NCBI RefSeq assembly: GCF_007833635.1
Contig: NZ_CP031125.1
Span: forward strand, 248,001 to 312,000
DNA: 64,000 nucleotides
Reading direction: 5' to 3'
DNA from: Candidatus Pelagibacter sp. FZCC0015
GTDB lineage: Bacteria > Pseudomonadota > Alphaproteobacteria > Pelagibacterales > Pelagibacteraceae
The notes below the pieces were generated by a model, which was not told where the DNA came from, searched no databases, and worked only from the letters and a program-made list of their open reading frames with translations. This document shows positions 20,244 to 29,472 of the stretch, piece after piece; position 1 is the stretch's first letter, and each line of letters begins with the position of its first letter. The position numbers and the translations under genes are program-made.

Positions 20244-22151
20244 TTAATGAACAATTTTAGGTTTCAAACCCATAGCACCCAGGGCTGAGTCTTGATCATC
20301 TTTTATTTCTGGATTATCTAAAACTTTATCTTTAGGATATAAATTTTTATTAATTATATTCTCTATTTCTTCACCAGTTAATGTTTCGTATGTTATTAAG
20401 GCTTTAGCGATTTTATGTAAGTCATCTATTTTTTCTGTCAAAATTTTCTTAGCTTGGTTATATCCTTCATCAACAAGTTTTCTTATTTCTTTATCAATTT
20501 TTTGAGCAACTTCCTCTGAAACAGATTGAGTTTGCGTAACCGATCTTCCTAAAAACACTTCCTCTTGATTTTCTCCATATTCCACTGGGCCCATTTCCTC
20601 GCTCATACCATATTTTGTCACCATGGCTCTTGCAAGTTGTGTAGCTTGGTTAATATCTGAACCACTTCCACCACCTGCGCCTGTAGATATATTGTCTTTT
20701 CCAAAAATTAATTCTTCAGCAACTCTTCCTCCAAAACAAACTGCCAATCTTGCTTTTAAATATTTTATTGAGTAACCATGCTTATCTCTCTCTGGTAAAT
20801 TCATCACCATTCCAAGTGCTCTTCCTCTTGGTATAATAGTTGCTTTATGTATTGGATCATAGCTTGGCATATTGAACGATACTAAAGCATGACCTCCTTC
20901 ATGATATGCTGTAAGTTTTTTCTCATCTTCAGTCATAACCATTGAACGTCTTTCAGCACCCATCATTACTTTATCTTTTGCTTCTTCGAATTCTAATAAT
21001 GTTACAATTCTTTTATTTTTTCTTGCTGCTAACAAAGCTGCTTCATTAACAAGATTTGCAAGATCAGCTCCTGAAAAACCTGGTGTTCCTCTTGCTATTG
21101 TTCTTAAATTGACATCTGGTGCCATTTTTATTTTTTTCACATGAACTTTTAAGATTTTTTCTCTTCCAATAATGTCTGGGTTTGAAACCACTACCTGTCT
21201 ATCAAATCTTCCTGGTCGCAATAAAGCCGGATCAAGCACATCTGGTCTGTTTGTTGCAGCAATAATAATAACACCTTCATTAGTGTCAAAACCATCCATT
21301 TCAACTAATAACTGATTTAATGTTTGTTCTCTTTCATCATTTCCACCACCTAAACCAGCTCCTCTACTTCTTCCAACAGCATCAATTTCATCAATAAAAA
21401 TTATACATGGAGAATTTTTTTTACCCTGCTCAAACATATCCCTTACTCTAGAGGCCCCTACTCCAACGAACATCTCTACAAAATCAGAACCTGAAATTGT
21501 GAAGAATGGAACACCCGCTTCACCTGCAATAGCTCTAGCTAATAAAGTTTTACCTGTACCTGGAGGACCAACAAGCAAAGCACCTCTTGGAATTTTTCCA
21601 CCTAACCTGCTAAATTTTTTTGGATCTTTTAAAAATTCTACTATTTCTTCTACTTCTTCTTTAGCTTCCTCTACACCAGCAACATCGTTAAACGTAACTT
21701 TGCCTTTTAGTTCGTTCATCATTTTTGCTTTTGATTTCCCAAAACCCATCGCTCCACCTTTTCCACCTTGCATTTGTCTCATAAAGAAAATCCATACTGC
21801 AATAAGCAGTAACATAGGAAACCATGATAAGAGCACACCAAACAACGAAGGCATTTTTTCCTCTAGAGGTGCTGCTGAAATACTTACACCTTTATCTGAT
21901 AATTTTTCTATTAGATTTGGATCATTAGGAGCATAGGTTGAAAAAGAATTTCCATTTGAATAAACACCTTTAATGTTATTTCCTTGGATCTCAACTTTTA
22001 GAACCTCACCATTTTCAACTGAATTTAAAAAATCTGAAAATATTATTTGATTTCCACCTCTGATATTAGACTGAGGATTTTTAAACATGTTATAAAGACC
22101 TATAGTTAAAAAAACTATAATTCCCCACATTGCCAGATTTTTTAAATTCAT
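20244..22151 (-). CDS. ftsH: ATP-dependent zinc metalloprotease FtsH
   Basis: Membrane-bound AAA+ protease that removes damaged membrane proteins and short-lived regulators such as sigma-32 and LpxC in model bacteria. It has 635 residues. Two transmembrane helices (about 5-23 and 103-123) flank a periplasmic domain. Walker A GPPGTGKT is near 194, Walker [12 protein letters not shown] near 248, and the second region of homology near 300-320. The zinc site is HEGGH near 416, the HExxH pattern with glycine where alanine is more common. It lies upstream of folP-glmM and downstream of tilS, the conserved order. Confidence 0.98.
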   Translation of the reverse strand: MNLKNLAMWGIIVFLTIGLYNMFKNPQSNIRGGNQIIFSDFLNSVENGEVLKVEIQGNNIKGVYSNGNSFSTYAPNDPNLIEKLSDKGVSISAAPLEEKMPSLFGVLLSWFPMLLLIAVWIFFMRQMQGGKGGAMGFGKSKAKMMNELKGKVTFNDVAGVEEAKEEVEEIVEFLKDPKKFSRLGGKIPRGALLVGPPGTGKTLLARAIAGEAGVPFFTISGSDFVEMFVGVGASRVRDMFEQGKKNSPCIIFIDEIDAVGRSRGAGLGGGNDEREQTLNQLLVEMDGFDTNEGVIIIAATNRPDVLDPALLRPGRFDRQVVVSNPDIIGREKILKVHVKKIKMAPDVNLRTIARGTPGFSGADLANLVNEAALLAARKNKRIVTLLEFEEAKDKVMMGAERRSMVMTEDEKKLTAYHEGGHALVSFNMPSYDPIHKATIIPRGRALGMVMNLPERDKHGYSIKYLKARLAVCFGGRVAEELIFGKDNISTGAGGGSGSDINQATQLARAMVTKYGMSEEMGPVEYGENQEEVFLGRSVTQTQSVSEEVAQKIDKEIRKLVDEGYNQAKKILTEKIDDLHKIAKALITYETLTGEEIENIINKNLYPKDKVLDNPEIKDDQDSALGAMGLKPKIVH

Positions 22152-22214
22152 GAGTTTAAAATAAGAATTATTATTAAATTAACAAGTGGCAAAATATCAG
22201 TTATTTCATCAACT

Positions 22215-23243
22215 TTAACGCTCTTTTGATACTAAAACTGAGTTATTAACCTTTTTTATTACACAGTTTCCTAAAGTGGTCATAAATGAGTTATCATTTT
22301 TAATTCTATAAATTAAGTTATCAATTTTTTTTCCTCGTACTGGGTAGTATTTTTTACCAACAGCTTTTAACACTTCTGTTAGAGACCTGAAAACTACTTC
22401 TTCTGGTTGAAGAAAAAAATTTTTATTCAAAATAACAAACTTATTAATATTTGTAATTGTTGAATTGTCTTTTAAATTTTTTTCTACAAAGTATTTGATT
22501 GACTCGTTGGCAAATTTTAAATTTTTAATCGTTAGATTAAATTTATCATTATCCAATCCCTCTAATTCCAAGTTTTTTATAAAATTTCTAATTTTTACTC
22601 TTTTAAATTCATCATTTTTATTCGAGGGATCTTCAACATAATTTTTAAAAACTTTTTTAGTAGTATGTTCTAAATTTTTTTTAGAAAATTTTAACAAAGG
22701 CCTTATCAAATTAATATTTGATAAGTTGGTTCTTTGATCAAATGACACCATACCATTTAAACCACTGCCTCTTAAAATTCTAATAAAAAAATTCTCTATT
22801 AAATCATCGTTATGATGACCTAATAAAATATTATTTATTTTTAATTTTTTTGCCTTATTGATAATCAGTGCATATCTTTTATCTCTTGCAATAGATTGGA
22901 TGTTGCTTTTTGGTTTTTTTCCAACCCAGGTTAAAATCTCAAGATTAGTAGACAATTTTTTTAGAAGCAATTTTAAAAATTTTGCCTCTTTTGTTGAATT
23001 ATTTCTAAGTTTATGATCAACATGCAAATATTTTACTTTTAGATCTTTTTTAATCGAATAAATTTTTGATAAAAAACATAAAGCTAGACTGTCTGGTCCA
23101 CCAGAAACCGCAACTATAAAATCTTCTTTTAATTTAAGATTTTTTTCAAATTTTTTGTAAATTTTAGAAGTTTGTTTATCTTTTAATTGATTTAATAAAA
23201 ACTTATGAGTCTTGTTTGATGCATTCAAATTTTTTGGACTCAT
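22215..23243 (-). CDS. tilS: tRNA(Ile)-lysidine synthetase
   Basis: Converts C34 of tRNA-Ile(CAU) to lysidine so that it reads AUA rather than AUG. The ATP-pyrophosphatase P-loop SGGPDS is at residues 47-52, with LGHHNDDLIENFFIRILRGSG near 143. The length of 342 fits a TilS with N-terminal domain and a short C-terminal part. AUA is frequent in AT-rich genomes, so the enzyme should be essential here. Its start overlaps the end of the ybgF gene by 41 bases. A later start is unlikely because the region before the P-loop would be lost. Confidence 0.93.
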   Translation of the reverse strand: MSPKNLNASNKTHKFLLNQLKDKQTSKIYKKFEKNLKLKEDFIVAVSGGPDSLALCFLSKIYSIKKDLKVKYLHVDHKLRNNSTKEAKFLKLLLKKLSTNLEILTWVGKKPKSNIQSIARDKRYALIINKAKKLKINNILLGHHNDDLIENFFIRILRGSGLNGMVSFDQRTNLSNINLIRPLLKFSKKNLEHTTKKVFKNYVEDPSNKNDEFKRVKIRNFIKNLELEGLDNDKFNLTIKNLKFANESIKYFVEKNLKDNSTITNINKFVILNKNFFLQPEEVVFRSLTEVLKAVGKKYYPVRGKKIDNLIYRIKNDNSFMTTLGNCVIKKVNNSVLVSKER

Positions 23244-24210
23244 ATTTTGCTTTTTGTATTACAGACTGATTTGCATTAGGATATTGTAATTCTACACCAT
23301 TTATCATTTTACATCCTTGGTCTTTTTCACCAATTTGAACCATTGATACTCCAAGTTTTAATAGATTAATTGGAGCTTTTTTTCCTTTAGGATATTTTTG
23401 GTAACCTTCTAAATAAGCAGAAGCTGCATCTGTGTATAATTGTCTAATTCTGAATGTTTCTGCATACCAGTATTGTGCACTACCCGCTAACTCATGATCA
23501 GGGTTAGATAGAACAAATTCTCTAAAAGCTCTTTCCGCTGTACTGTAGTCTCCAACTTTTAAAAAACTTGTTGCAAATTCATATTGCTCCACAGGGTTTA
23601 AATCTTGAGGAAGTATTTTTTCTTCAGATTGAAAAGTTTCTGTTACAATTGAAGCTGTAGTATCAACAGATTGAATTTGTTGTGAAGTTTCGTTTGTCTC
23701 TGTATCTTTATATGAAATTGTTCCTAAATCTTGGGGCTGAGAACTACCAGGTAAAACTTTTTGTTCATCAGTCTTAGGTTTTGAGCTTAATTGATTTTCT
23801 ACGCTACTTATATTTCCAGAGCTAATGTTTGTCTCTATATCTTGAAATCTTATTTGGTTATCTGCTTGAATTTTTGAAACACGGGTAGATAATTTATCCA
23901 ACTTAAAATTTATTTCTTCAAATTTATTAGTAAGTTCTCTAAACTGATCCTCAACTTCTGACAATTTTAATAGATGTCTAGTTAAAACATCTTCTGAGTT
24001 TTGGTCCAAGTTTGAAACTGAACTATCATTAGTACTTGCTTTCACTTCTATAGATCCAGAATAAACCGCTCTTTCAAGAGTTTTAAGATCATTTTTTATT
24101 ATTTCTAATGTTTCATAAATATTATGGTTATCTGCAAAAGAAATATTAATAAAAACGAAATTTAAGATTAAAAATAATTTTAAAATTACTAATTTAAATA
24201 TGAGTATCAT
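23203..24210 (-). CDS. ybgF: Tol-Pal system protein YbgF/CpoB
   Basis: Periplasmic partner of Tol-Pal that links outer-membrane constriction with cell-wall synthesis. A signal peptide spans about 1-26, ending near NISFADNH. A coiled-coil segment follows (about 30-125), then a low-complexity glutamine/serine/threonine linker, then TPR-like repeats (about 205-330): NPVEQYEFATSFLKVGDYSTA, SAQYWYAETFRIRQLYTDA and the next repeat. It is the last gene of the Tol cluster and is separated from pal by a terminator at 24241-24280. It overlaps tilS. Confidence 0.88.
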   Translation of the reverse strand: MILIFKLVILKLFLILNFVFINISFADNHNIYETLEIIKNDLKTLERAVYSGSIEVKASTNDSSVSNLDQNSEDVLTRHLLKLSEVEDQFRELTNKFEEINFKLDKLSTRVSKIQADNQIRFQDIETNISSGNISSVENQLSSKPKTDEQKVLPGSSQPQDLGTISYKDTETNETSQQIQSVDTTASIVTETFQSEEKILPQDLNPVEQYEFATSFLKVGDYSTAERAFREFVLSNPDHELAGSAQYWYAETFRIRQLYTDAASAYLEGYQKYPKGKKAPINLLKLGVSMVQIGEKDQGCKMINGVELQYPNANQSVIQKAKYESKKFECIKQDS

Positions 24211-24240
24211 TTAAATTAGATTTATGATTATAAAAATGGC

Positions 24241-24280
24241 AAAAAAAAGACCCTAAATCCAATAAAGGTTTTAGGGTCTT
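24241..24280 (-). terminator. Rho-independent terminator after pal
   Basis: On the minus strand a 10-bp stem AGACCCTAAA / TTTAGGGTCT (plus-strand arms 24248-24257 and 24270-24279) is followed directly by eight T residues. It starts 14 bases after the pal stop and is the clearest intrinsic terminator in the window. It should end the tol-pal transcript before ybgF. Confidence 0.88.
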
Positions 24281-24293
24281 AAATTTTAAATTA

Positions 24294-24782
24294 TTAATTT
24301 GCTTTAACAGTTACTGATCTTCTGTTTTTTGACCAAGCTAATGGGTTTGAACCAGAATCAACTGGTCTCTCTTTACCATAACTTAAAACAGTTATTCTGT
24401 CAGATGAAATACCATAAGTCATTAAATAATCTTTAGCTGCGTTAGCTCTTCTTTCACCAAGCGCTAAGTTATATTCTCTAGTTCCTCTTTCATCAGCGTG
24501 TCCTTCAAGCACTACATTGATGCTTGGATTTTTTCTTAACCAACCAGCTTGTGCTCTTAAAGTTTCTCTTGAAGCTGTTGTTAAAATAGACTCGTTTGTT
24601 GCAAAGAATACTCTGTCTGGAACACCGTCTGCAAGATATTCAACCGTATCTGTTCCAGTGTAAACATCACCTTGCATTTGACCTTGAACATTTGAAACTT
24701 CTTTTTTTGTTGCACAGGCTGTAAGTGCTAAACAAGCCATTAACACTAAAAGTGTGTTTTTTAAAATTTTGTTTAATCTCAT
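24294..24782 (-). CDS. pal: Peptidoglycan-associated lipoprotein
   Basis: Outer-membrane lipoprotein that binds peptidoglycan and TolB. The chosen start is the ATG at 24782: it has an AAGGAG ribosome binding site seven bases upstream (24790-24795) and gives a proper lipoprotein signal, MRLNKILKNTLLVLMACLALTAC, with lipobox LTAC and modified cysteine 23 (motif length noted; residues 20-23 are the lipobox). A longer reading from 24845 would add 21 residues before the signal. The OmpA-like domain follows, with VVLEGHADERGTREYNLALG and RANAAKDYLMTYG, the diaminopimelate-binding region. Terminator directly downstream. Confidence 0.95.
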   Translation of the reverse strand: MRLNKILKNTLLVLMACLALTACATKKEVSNVQGQMQGDVYTGTDTVEYLADGVPDRVFFATNESILTTASRETLRAQAGWLRKNPSINVVLEGHADERGTREYNLALGERRANAAKDYLMTYGISSDRITVLSYGKERPVDSGSNPLAWSKNRRSVTVKAN

Positions 24783-24789
24783 TAAATTG

Positions 24790-24795
24790 CTCCTT
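24790..24795 (-). promoter_or_regulatory. Ribosome binding site deciding the pal start
   Basis: AAGGAG on the minus strand lies seven bases before the ATG at 24782. Most genes here lack a strong Shine-Dalgarno sequence, so this one marks a highly expressed gene and rules out the longer start at 24845. Confidence 0.75.
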
Positions 24796-24880
24796 GCTGC
24801 TAATTTCAATTTCTTAACTTTTTCACAACTAAATAGAGGTTTCAAGTATAAAAATCAAGAAATTTACAAAAATTAATCTC

Positions 24881-26221
24881 TTAATTACTTAATAAAGATG
24901 ACCATGATGGGTCAGAAGCATCTGTTGGTGTCTTTATTTGCCTCTCATTATAACCAGTTAAATCTATAGACCACAATTTTGCTGAAAAGCCTTCTCCTTT
25001 GGAGTTAGTTTTTGTCTCTCTATAAAATATTAATACCCTCCCATTCGGAGACCAAGATGGTGCTTCTTGATAATAATTTTCAGTTAACAGCCTTTCACCA
25101 CTACCATCGGTTCTCATTACCCCTATATAAAATTTTCCTTTATGTAATTTTGTAAATGCAATTAAATCTCCTCTTGGAGACCATACAGGTGTTCCGTATA
25201 AACCGTTACCAAAAGAAATTCTTTTTACATCACTTCCATCATTCTTCATTACATAAATTTGCTGATAACCACTTCTATCAGAATTAAATGTAATATATTT
25301 TCCATCAGGAGAATAAGACGGAGAAGTATCAATTGATGGATGATTGGTAATTTTTTCTACAATTCTATTTTCTAAATCCATAGTGTAAATATCTGACTTT
25401 CCATCTTTAGCAAAACTCATAATTATTTTTTTACCATCAGGTGAAAAACGTGGTGCAAACGTCATTCCAGGAAAATCTCCAACTACCTCTTGTGTACCAG
25501 TTTCTATATCTAACAAATAAACCCTTGGCATATTTTTAAAGTAAGACAAATAGGTTACCATTTGACTTGCTGGATTAAATCGTGGTGTTAAAACTAACTC
25601 ATTCCCTAAAGTCAAAAATTTATTGTTAGCTCCGTCTTGATCCATGATTGCTAATTTTTTTATTCTTTGTGTTTTTGGTCCTTCTTCTGAGACATAAATT
25701 ATTCTTGTATCAAAATAACCTTTTTCTCCAGTCAGCCTTTCGTAAACCTTATCAGAAATAATATGCCCTACTCTTCTCCAATTGCTAGGAACTGTGGTAA
25801 AAGCTAAAGCCATCATTTCTTTAGCAGCCAAAACGTCCCATAATCGAAACTCAACTCTTAATTTATCGTCAACATAATTTACTTTGCCTGTAATAAGTGC
25901 TTGAGCTTTAATTAAATTCCAATCTTCAAATCTTGGTTTTAAATTTGCAATATCAGGAGCTTGTAAAAAAGCCTTTTTATCAAGAGGGTTGAATAATCCT
26001 GAAATCCTTAAATTGTTCTCAACAATATTTGATATTTCAGAACCAATATTTTCTTTTTTAAGTATTTTTTGAAAACCTTTTCTAGATTCTTCATCAATTG
26101 ACAAGGGGGAGACTGCTAAAGGAAGTGGATTTAAATTTCCCCTAGTTATATCAACTTCTATTAAAGCATTTGCTTTGATAGGTATTAATATAAATAATAA
26201 AATTAAAATTTTTTTTATCAT
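24881..26221 (-). CDS. tolB: Tol-Pal system protein TolB
   Basis: Periplasmic beta-propeller protein that connects Pal with the TolA/TolQ/TolR motor. A signal peptide covers about 1-19 ([14 protein letters not shown]). The TolB N-terminal domain runs to about 150, then WD40-like PD40 repeats follow, each with the SPDGKxI pattern: [20 protein letters not shown] near 260, [20 protein letters not shown] near 305, and [11 protein letters not shown] and [11 protein letters not shown] after that. The 446 residues are normal. It sits between tolA and pal. Confidence 0.97.
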   Translation of the reverse strand: MIKKILILLFILIPIKANALIEVDITRGNLNPLPLAVSPLSIDEESRKGFQKILKKENIGSEISNIVENNLRISGLFNPLDKKAFLQAPDIANLKPRFEDWNLIKAQALITGKVNYVDDKLRVEFRLWDVLAAKEMMALAFTTVPSNWRRVGHIISDKVYERLTGEKGYFDTRIIYVSEEGPKTQRIKKLAIMDQDGANNKFLTLGNELVLTPRFNPASQMVTYLSYFKNMPRVYLLDIETGTQEVVGDFPGMTFAPRFSPDGKKIIMSFAKDGKSDIYTMDLENRIVEKITNHPSIDTSPSYSPDGKYITFNSDRSGYQQIYVMKNDGSDVKRISFGNGLYGTPVWSPRGDLIAFTKLHKGKFYIGVMRTDGSGERLLTENYYQEAPSWSPNGRVLIFYRETKTNSKGEGFSAKLWSIDLTGYNERQIKTPTDASDPSWSSLLSN

Positions 26222-26230
26222 TTAAATATA

Positions 26231-27094
26231 CTACCCTTCTAACATCTCTCTTGCATCAAAATTTAATTGTAATTCTTTCCATCTTTCATATCCAGTCGTT
26301 GGAACTCTTAATGGTTGGCATAACTTTACAGCTCTCAAAGCACTTTCTGCTAAAACCTTATAAAATCCTTGACCTGGTTTATTCATCCTTGCATGATCCA
26401 AAATTTCAGTTTTTGAAACTGTTCCATCAGGTTTTAATTTTAATTTTATTCTTACCAATAAATTTTCATTATATGGTAATCCTAAAGGTATACTCCAGCA
26501 TCCAAATATTTGCGCCTTCAGAGCATCTTCCTCACTTAATGAAAGACCTACATTTTCTACATTTCTCACTTGATCTTGAGTGATGTCATCTTTAGTTTTT
26601 AAAACTTCCGCACTCTCTTCTTTTGATTTATCAATTAAAGCAGCAATATTATTTGGATCAAACAAATCTTTTTTTTCAAATTCTGATACTTGTTTAACTT
26701 CATTATCTACTTTTTCAGGATTTTGTTTTTTTTCCTCTTTTGTTTCAACCTTTTTTAAAGTTTTATCTGGAAGTGGAATTGCCTCGGGTGTTTCATTCTC
26801 TATTTTTTTATTATTTTGATCAGGAGCCAGAACAGTTTTTGTTTTCGTTTTTTCTACTTTTTTTGGTGGAGCTTGCTCTGAAACAAGTTTTTTTTCTTTC
26901 TCTTTTACTTTCTCAATTATTTTTTTAGCCTTAGGTGCAAATGGAATATTGGTTTTTTCTGCTATTTGAATTAACTCAACCGATACGATTGGTGGAATAT
27001 CAAGTGGTTTCTTTGCCAAAAAAGGTAAGCTCATAGCTGTAATAAAAATTAACAAAGCATGCAAAACAGAAGAAATAATTAAACTTCTATTCAC
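26231..27094 (-). CDS. tolA: TolA/TonB-like energy-transducing protein
   Basis: Inner-membrane protein that spans the periplasm and carries motion from TolQR to TolB/Pal. A transmembrane helix lies near residues 5-26 and keeps the SxxxH-type contact motif (SVLHALLIF). A long lysine-, glutamate- and proline-rich linker follows (about 55-190), then a C-terminal TonB/TolA-like domain with CWSIPLGLPYNENLLVRIKL. The length of 287 residues and the position between tolR and tolB fit TolA. Confidence 0.88.
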   Translation of the reverse strand: MNRSLIISSVLHALLIFITAMSLPFLAKKPLDIPPIVSVELIQIAEKTNIPFAPKAKKIIEKVKEKEKKLVSEQAPPKKVEKTKTKTVLAPDQNNKKIENETPEAIPLPDKTLKKVETKEEKKQNPEKVDNEVKQVSEFEKKDLFDPNNIAALIDKSKEESAEVLKTKDDITQDQVRNVENVGLSLSEEDALKAQIFGCWSIPLGLPYNENLLVRIKLKLKPDGTVSKTEILDHARMNKPGQGFYKVLAESALRAVKLCQPLRVPTTGYERWKELQLNFDAREMLEG

Positions 27095-27099
27095 TTTAA

Positions 27100-27516
27100 T
27101 TACCTTTGTTTATACGGTTCTGAAATCAATGCTACTTTAGTAAAACCAGATCCTGATAGTAATCCCATTATTTCTAAAACTCTCCCATAATTTATAGTTT
27201 TATCACCTCTAACATAAATTCTGGTATCAGTTCTATTTTTTGAAACTGCTAAAACTTTTGCAATAATATTATCGTATTCAACTTTTGCTTCTTGAATAAA
27301 AATTTCACCTTTTGCGTTAATTGACAACGTTAAAGGTTCTGTTTCTTCAGGTAAAGAGTCTGCCGAACTTTCTGGTAAATCAACTTGAACACCTACCGTT
27401 AATAATGGTGCTGTTACCATAAATATAATTAATAATACCAACATAACATCAACGAATGGAGTAACATTTATTTCACTCATAGGTTCTTTAGAAGAACGAT
27501 TTAATTTAAAAGCCAT
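27100..27516 (-). CDS. tolR: Biopolymer transport protein TolR
   Basis: ExbD/TolR family stator partner. It has 138 residues: a short cytoplasmic start, one transmembrane helix at about 21-42 containing the proton-conducting aspartate 23 (PFVDVMLVLLIIF), and a periplasmic domain with the DKTINYGRVLEIMGLLSGSGF signature near 105. It is three bases downstream of tolQ and five bases upstream of tolA. Confidence 0.95.
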   Translation of the reverse strand: MAFKLNRSSKEPMSEINVTPFVDVMLVLLIIFMVTAPLLTVGVQVDLPESSADSLPEETEPLTLSINAKGEIFIQEAKVEYDNIIAKVLAVSKNRTDTRIYVRGDKTINYGRVLEIMGLLSGSGFTKVALISEPYKQR

Positions 27517-27519
27517 TTT

Positions 27520-28194
27520 TTAGATTATAGTTAAAAATCTTTTAGAGAAGTTTTCTAATTTTTCAGAATATTTTTTAGAGTCATTATTAAATTTGTTGTA
27601 AGCAACTACTGCTGGTATTGCAGCCAACAAACCAAGAGCAGTTGCAAATAAAGCTTCAGCTATCCCCGGCGCAACTATCGCAAGACTTGTGTTTCTTGAA
27701 ATAGCTATAGATTGAAAAGAATTCATAATTCCCCAAACAGTTCCAAACAAACCAATAAATGGTGCTGTTGAACCTACTGTTGCCAAAAAAGTAAAACCTT
27801 TTTCAATTTTTGTCATTTGTTTTTCAATTCCAGCTTCTAGAGAAGCGCTCATTCTTTCACTAATGTTAGTTCTTGTTTTTTTTTTAAGTAAACCTTCCAT
27901 TGCATCTTGAAACACAAGTGACATTGGATCCTCAAGTTTACTAGGTAAACTATTGTAAAAAGTTTCGGCAGATTTAGAATTCCAAAATTTTTCTTCAAAT
28001 TCTTCTGAAGATTTGGTTATTTTTTTAAATAAACGAAACTTTTCAATAATTACAGCCCAAGAATATATTGAGCACAATATTAATATAATCATTACAGACT
28101 TAACAATTATGTCTGCTCTAAAAAATAAACTGAATAATGAAAAATCAGTATTTGTTCCTAATTCAACTGCTTTTGCTGCTATATCTGCTTCCAT
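27520..28194 (-). CDS. tolQ: Biopolymer transport protein TolQ
   Basis: MotA/TolQ/ExbB-family channel that uses the proton gradient to drive TolA. It has 224 residues with three membrane segments: about 30-50, about 133-155 (FLATVGSTAPFIGLFGTVWG, the family signature) and about 172-200 (APGIAEALFATALGLLAAIPA). It is the first gene of the tolQ-tolR-tolA-tolB-pal run. A 24-base imperfect palindrome lies just upstream at 28201-28224. Confidence 0.96.
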   Translation of the reverse strand: MEADIAAKAVELGTNTDFSLFSLFFRADIIVKSVMIILILCSIYSWAVIIEKFRLFKKITKSSEEFEEKFWNSKSAETFYNSLPSKLEDPMSLVFQDAMEGLLKKKTRTNISERMSASLEAGIEKQMTKIEKGFTFLATVGSTAPFIGLFGTVWGIMNSFQSIAISRNTSLAIVAPGIAEALFATALGLLAAIPAVVAYNKFNNDSKKYSEKLENFSKRFLTII

Positions 28195-28200
28195 ACTTAC

Positions 28201-28224
28201 TCATCACACGTAAATGTGTCATGA
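28201..28224. promoter_or_regulatory. Imperfect palindrome in the tolQ leader
   Basis: TCATCACAC-GTAAAT-GTGTCATGA: arms TCAT(C)ACAC and GTGT(C)ATGA pair except at one central position. It lies 7-30 bases before the tolQ ATG, over the expected ribosome binding region, so it could be an operator or an RNA hairpin that limits tolQ translation. The function is inferred. Confidence 0.3.
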
Positions 28225-28247
28225 TTTTGTCTTTTAATTTAAATTGA

Positions 28248-28742
28248 TTATTCTTCTTTTTGATAAGTTTCGTAGAAAAAACTAGCTATTAGAATAGCAT
28301 CTGCCTTGTTGTTATCTTTTTTTTTTGACAATTGTGATGAAAAATATGGAAAAATTTCAATAGCTCTTGTTCTGCTCGCATCTTTTTCTGAATTAATAAG
28401 GTTAAAATATTTTTTCCACTTTGCAGGCCTAACATAATAAACAGGTAAATGCATTGCGCTGCATATTCCTTTTAAAATACCAAAAGATTGACCAAAATTA
28501 AACATGCTAGTAACGCCTTGTCCAGGCATTGCAGAAACTTGTTCAATTACAACTTTTATGTTTTTTTTATCAAATTTGTTTATCCTTTCACTAATTTCAT
28601 TAAATATTTGAGCACCATTTACTTGTCTTTTATTCTTCTTACCATCTGTCATGGTTGGCATTTCAATTACGTCTTTTATTATACCATCTTGAAAAAAACA
28701 GATTGAACCTGAGATGCCTGGATCAATTCCAATAATCATCAT
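28248..28742 (-). CDS. RuvC-like Holliday junction resolvase, phage-type
   Basis: RNase H-fold nuclease related to RuvC, 164 residues. Acidic residues fit the active site: Asp7 in GIDPGISGS, Glu67 in VVIEQVSAMPGQG, and Asp148 in NNKADAILIASFF. The stretch FNFGQSFGILKGICSAMHLP, then VRPAKWKKYF and DASRTRAIEIFP, resembles phage-encoded RuvC-like proteins more than E. coli RuvC. Position after yebC is the usual ruvC place, but ruvA, ruvB and ybgC, expected next, are missing and tolQ follows. It probably acts in recombination; the exact substrate is unproven. Confidence 0.75.
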   Translation of the reverse strand: MMIIGIDPGISGSICFFQDGIIKDVIEMPTMTDGKKNKRQVNGAQIFNEISERINKFDKKNIKVVIEQVSAMPGQGVTSMFNFGQSFGILKGICSAMHLPVYYVRPAKWKKYFNLINSEKDASRTRAIEIFPYFSSQLSKKKDNNKADAILIASFFYETYQKEE

Positions 28743-29467
28743 TAAATACCTCCTAAATTAACGTTTGAATAAACGTTCTGAACATCGTCATCTTCCTCAA
28801 GAGTTTCTAAAAAATCTACAACATTATCTTTATTTTCTTTATTTACCTCAACACTATTTAATGGGAACCATTCAATTTCTGTAGAAATAAAATTCGCAAT
28901 AATTTTCTCAAGATTTTTTTTTACATTATATATTTCGCTCATTTGACACTGAACCTCATGATAATCCTCATAAGAAAAACATTCATCAGCTCCTGATTCA
29001 ATCGCTAAATCTAAAATTTTTTCATCAGATATCTCTTTTTTATCAATTTTGATTATACCCAATTGTTGAAAATTGTGAGATGCTGAACCTTGAGTTCCTA
29101 AACTCCCACCACTTTTTTGAAAAATATTTCTAATATTTGATGCGGTCCTATTTTTGTTGTCTGTTAAAGTTTCAACTATAACAGCAATCTTTTCTGGTCC
29201 AAACCCCTCGTATCTTAAATTTTCAAAATTTGCTCCTGTAGCTGCAGACGATTTATCTATTGCTCTTTCAATATTATCTTTAGGCATATTTGCAGATCTA
29301 GCAGCCTGTACTGCAGATCTTAGTCTAGGGTTCATTGCTGGATCTTTGTCACCAAGTTTTGCTGCAACAGTAATCTCTTTAGATAATTTTGAAAATATCT
29401 TTGATCTTTGCTTATCAGCCTTACCTTTTTTATGTTTTATTCCTGCCCAATGTGAATGTCCTGCCAT
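28742..29467 (-). CDS. yebC: YebC/PmpR/TACO1 family protein
   Basis: Widely conserved family described both as transcriptional regulators and, more recently, as translation factors acting on proline-rich stretches. It has 241 residues beginning MAGHSHWAGIKHKKGKADK, the family's fixed N-terminus, followed by NPRLRSAVQAARSANMPKDN near 43 and ENLRYEGFGPEKIAVIVE near 78. The stop overlaps the start of the RuvC-like gene by one base. The gene upstream encodes the YmdB-like phosphodiesterase. Confidence 0.96.
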   Translation of the reverse strand: MAGHSHWAGIKHKKGKADKQRSKIFSKLSKEITVAAKLGDKDPAMNPRLRSAVQAARSANMPKDNIERAIDKSSAATGANFENLRYEGFGPEKIAVIVETLTDNKNRTASNIRNIFQKSGGSLGTQGSASHNFQQLGIIKIDKKEISDEKILDLAIESGADECFSYEDYHEVQCQMSEIYNVKKNLEKIIANFISTEIEWFPLNSVEVNKENKDNVVDFLETLEEDDDVQNVYSNVNLGGI

Positions 29468-29472
29468 GATCT

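Noticed and set aside
21499-21936. 145-codon open frame on the plus strand opposite ftsH
   Set aside because: It is a shadow of the strongly conserved ftsH AAA+ region. Proline- and serine-rich composition and no ribosome binding site; no sign of a real gene.
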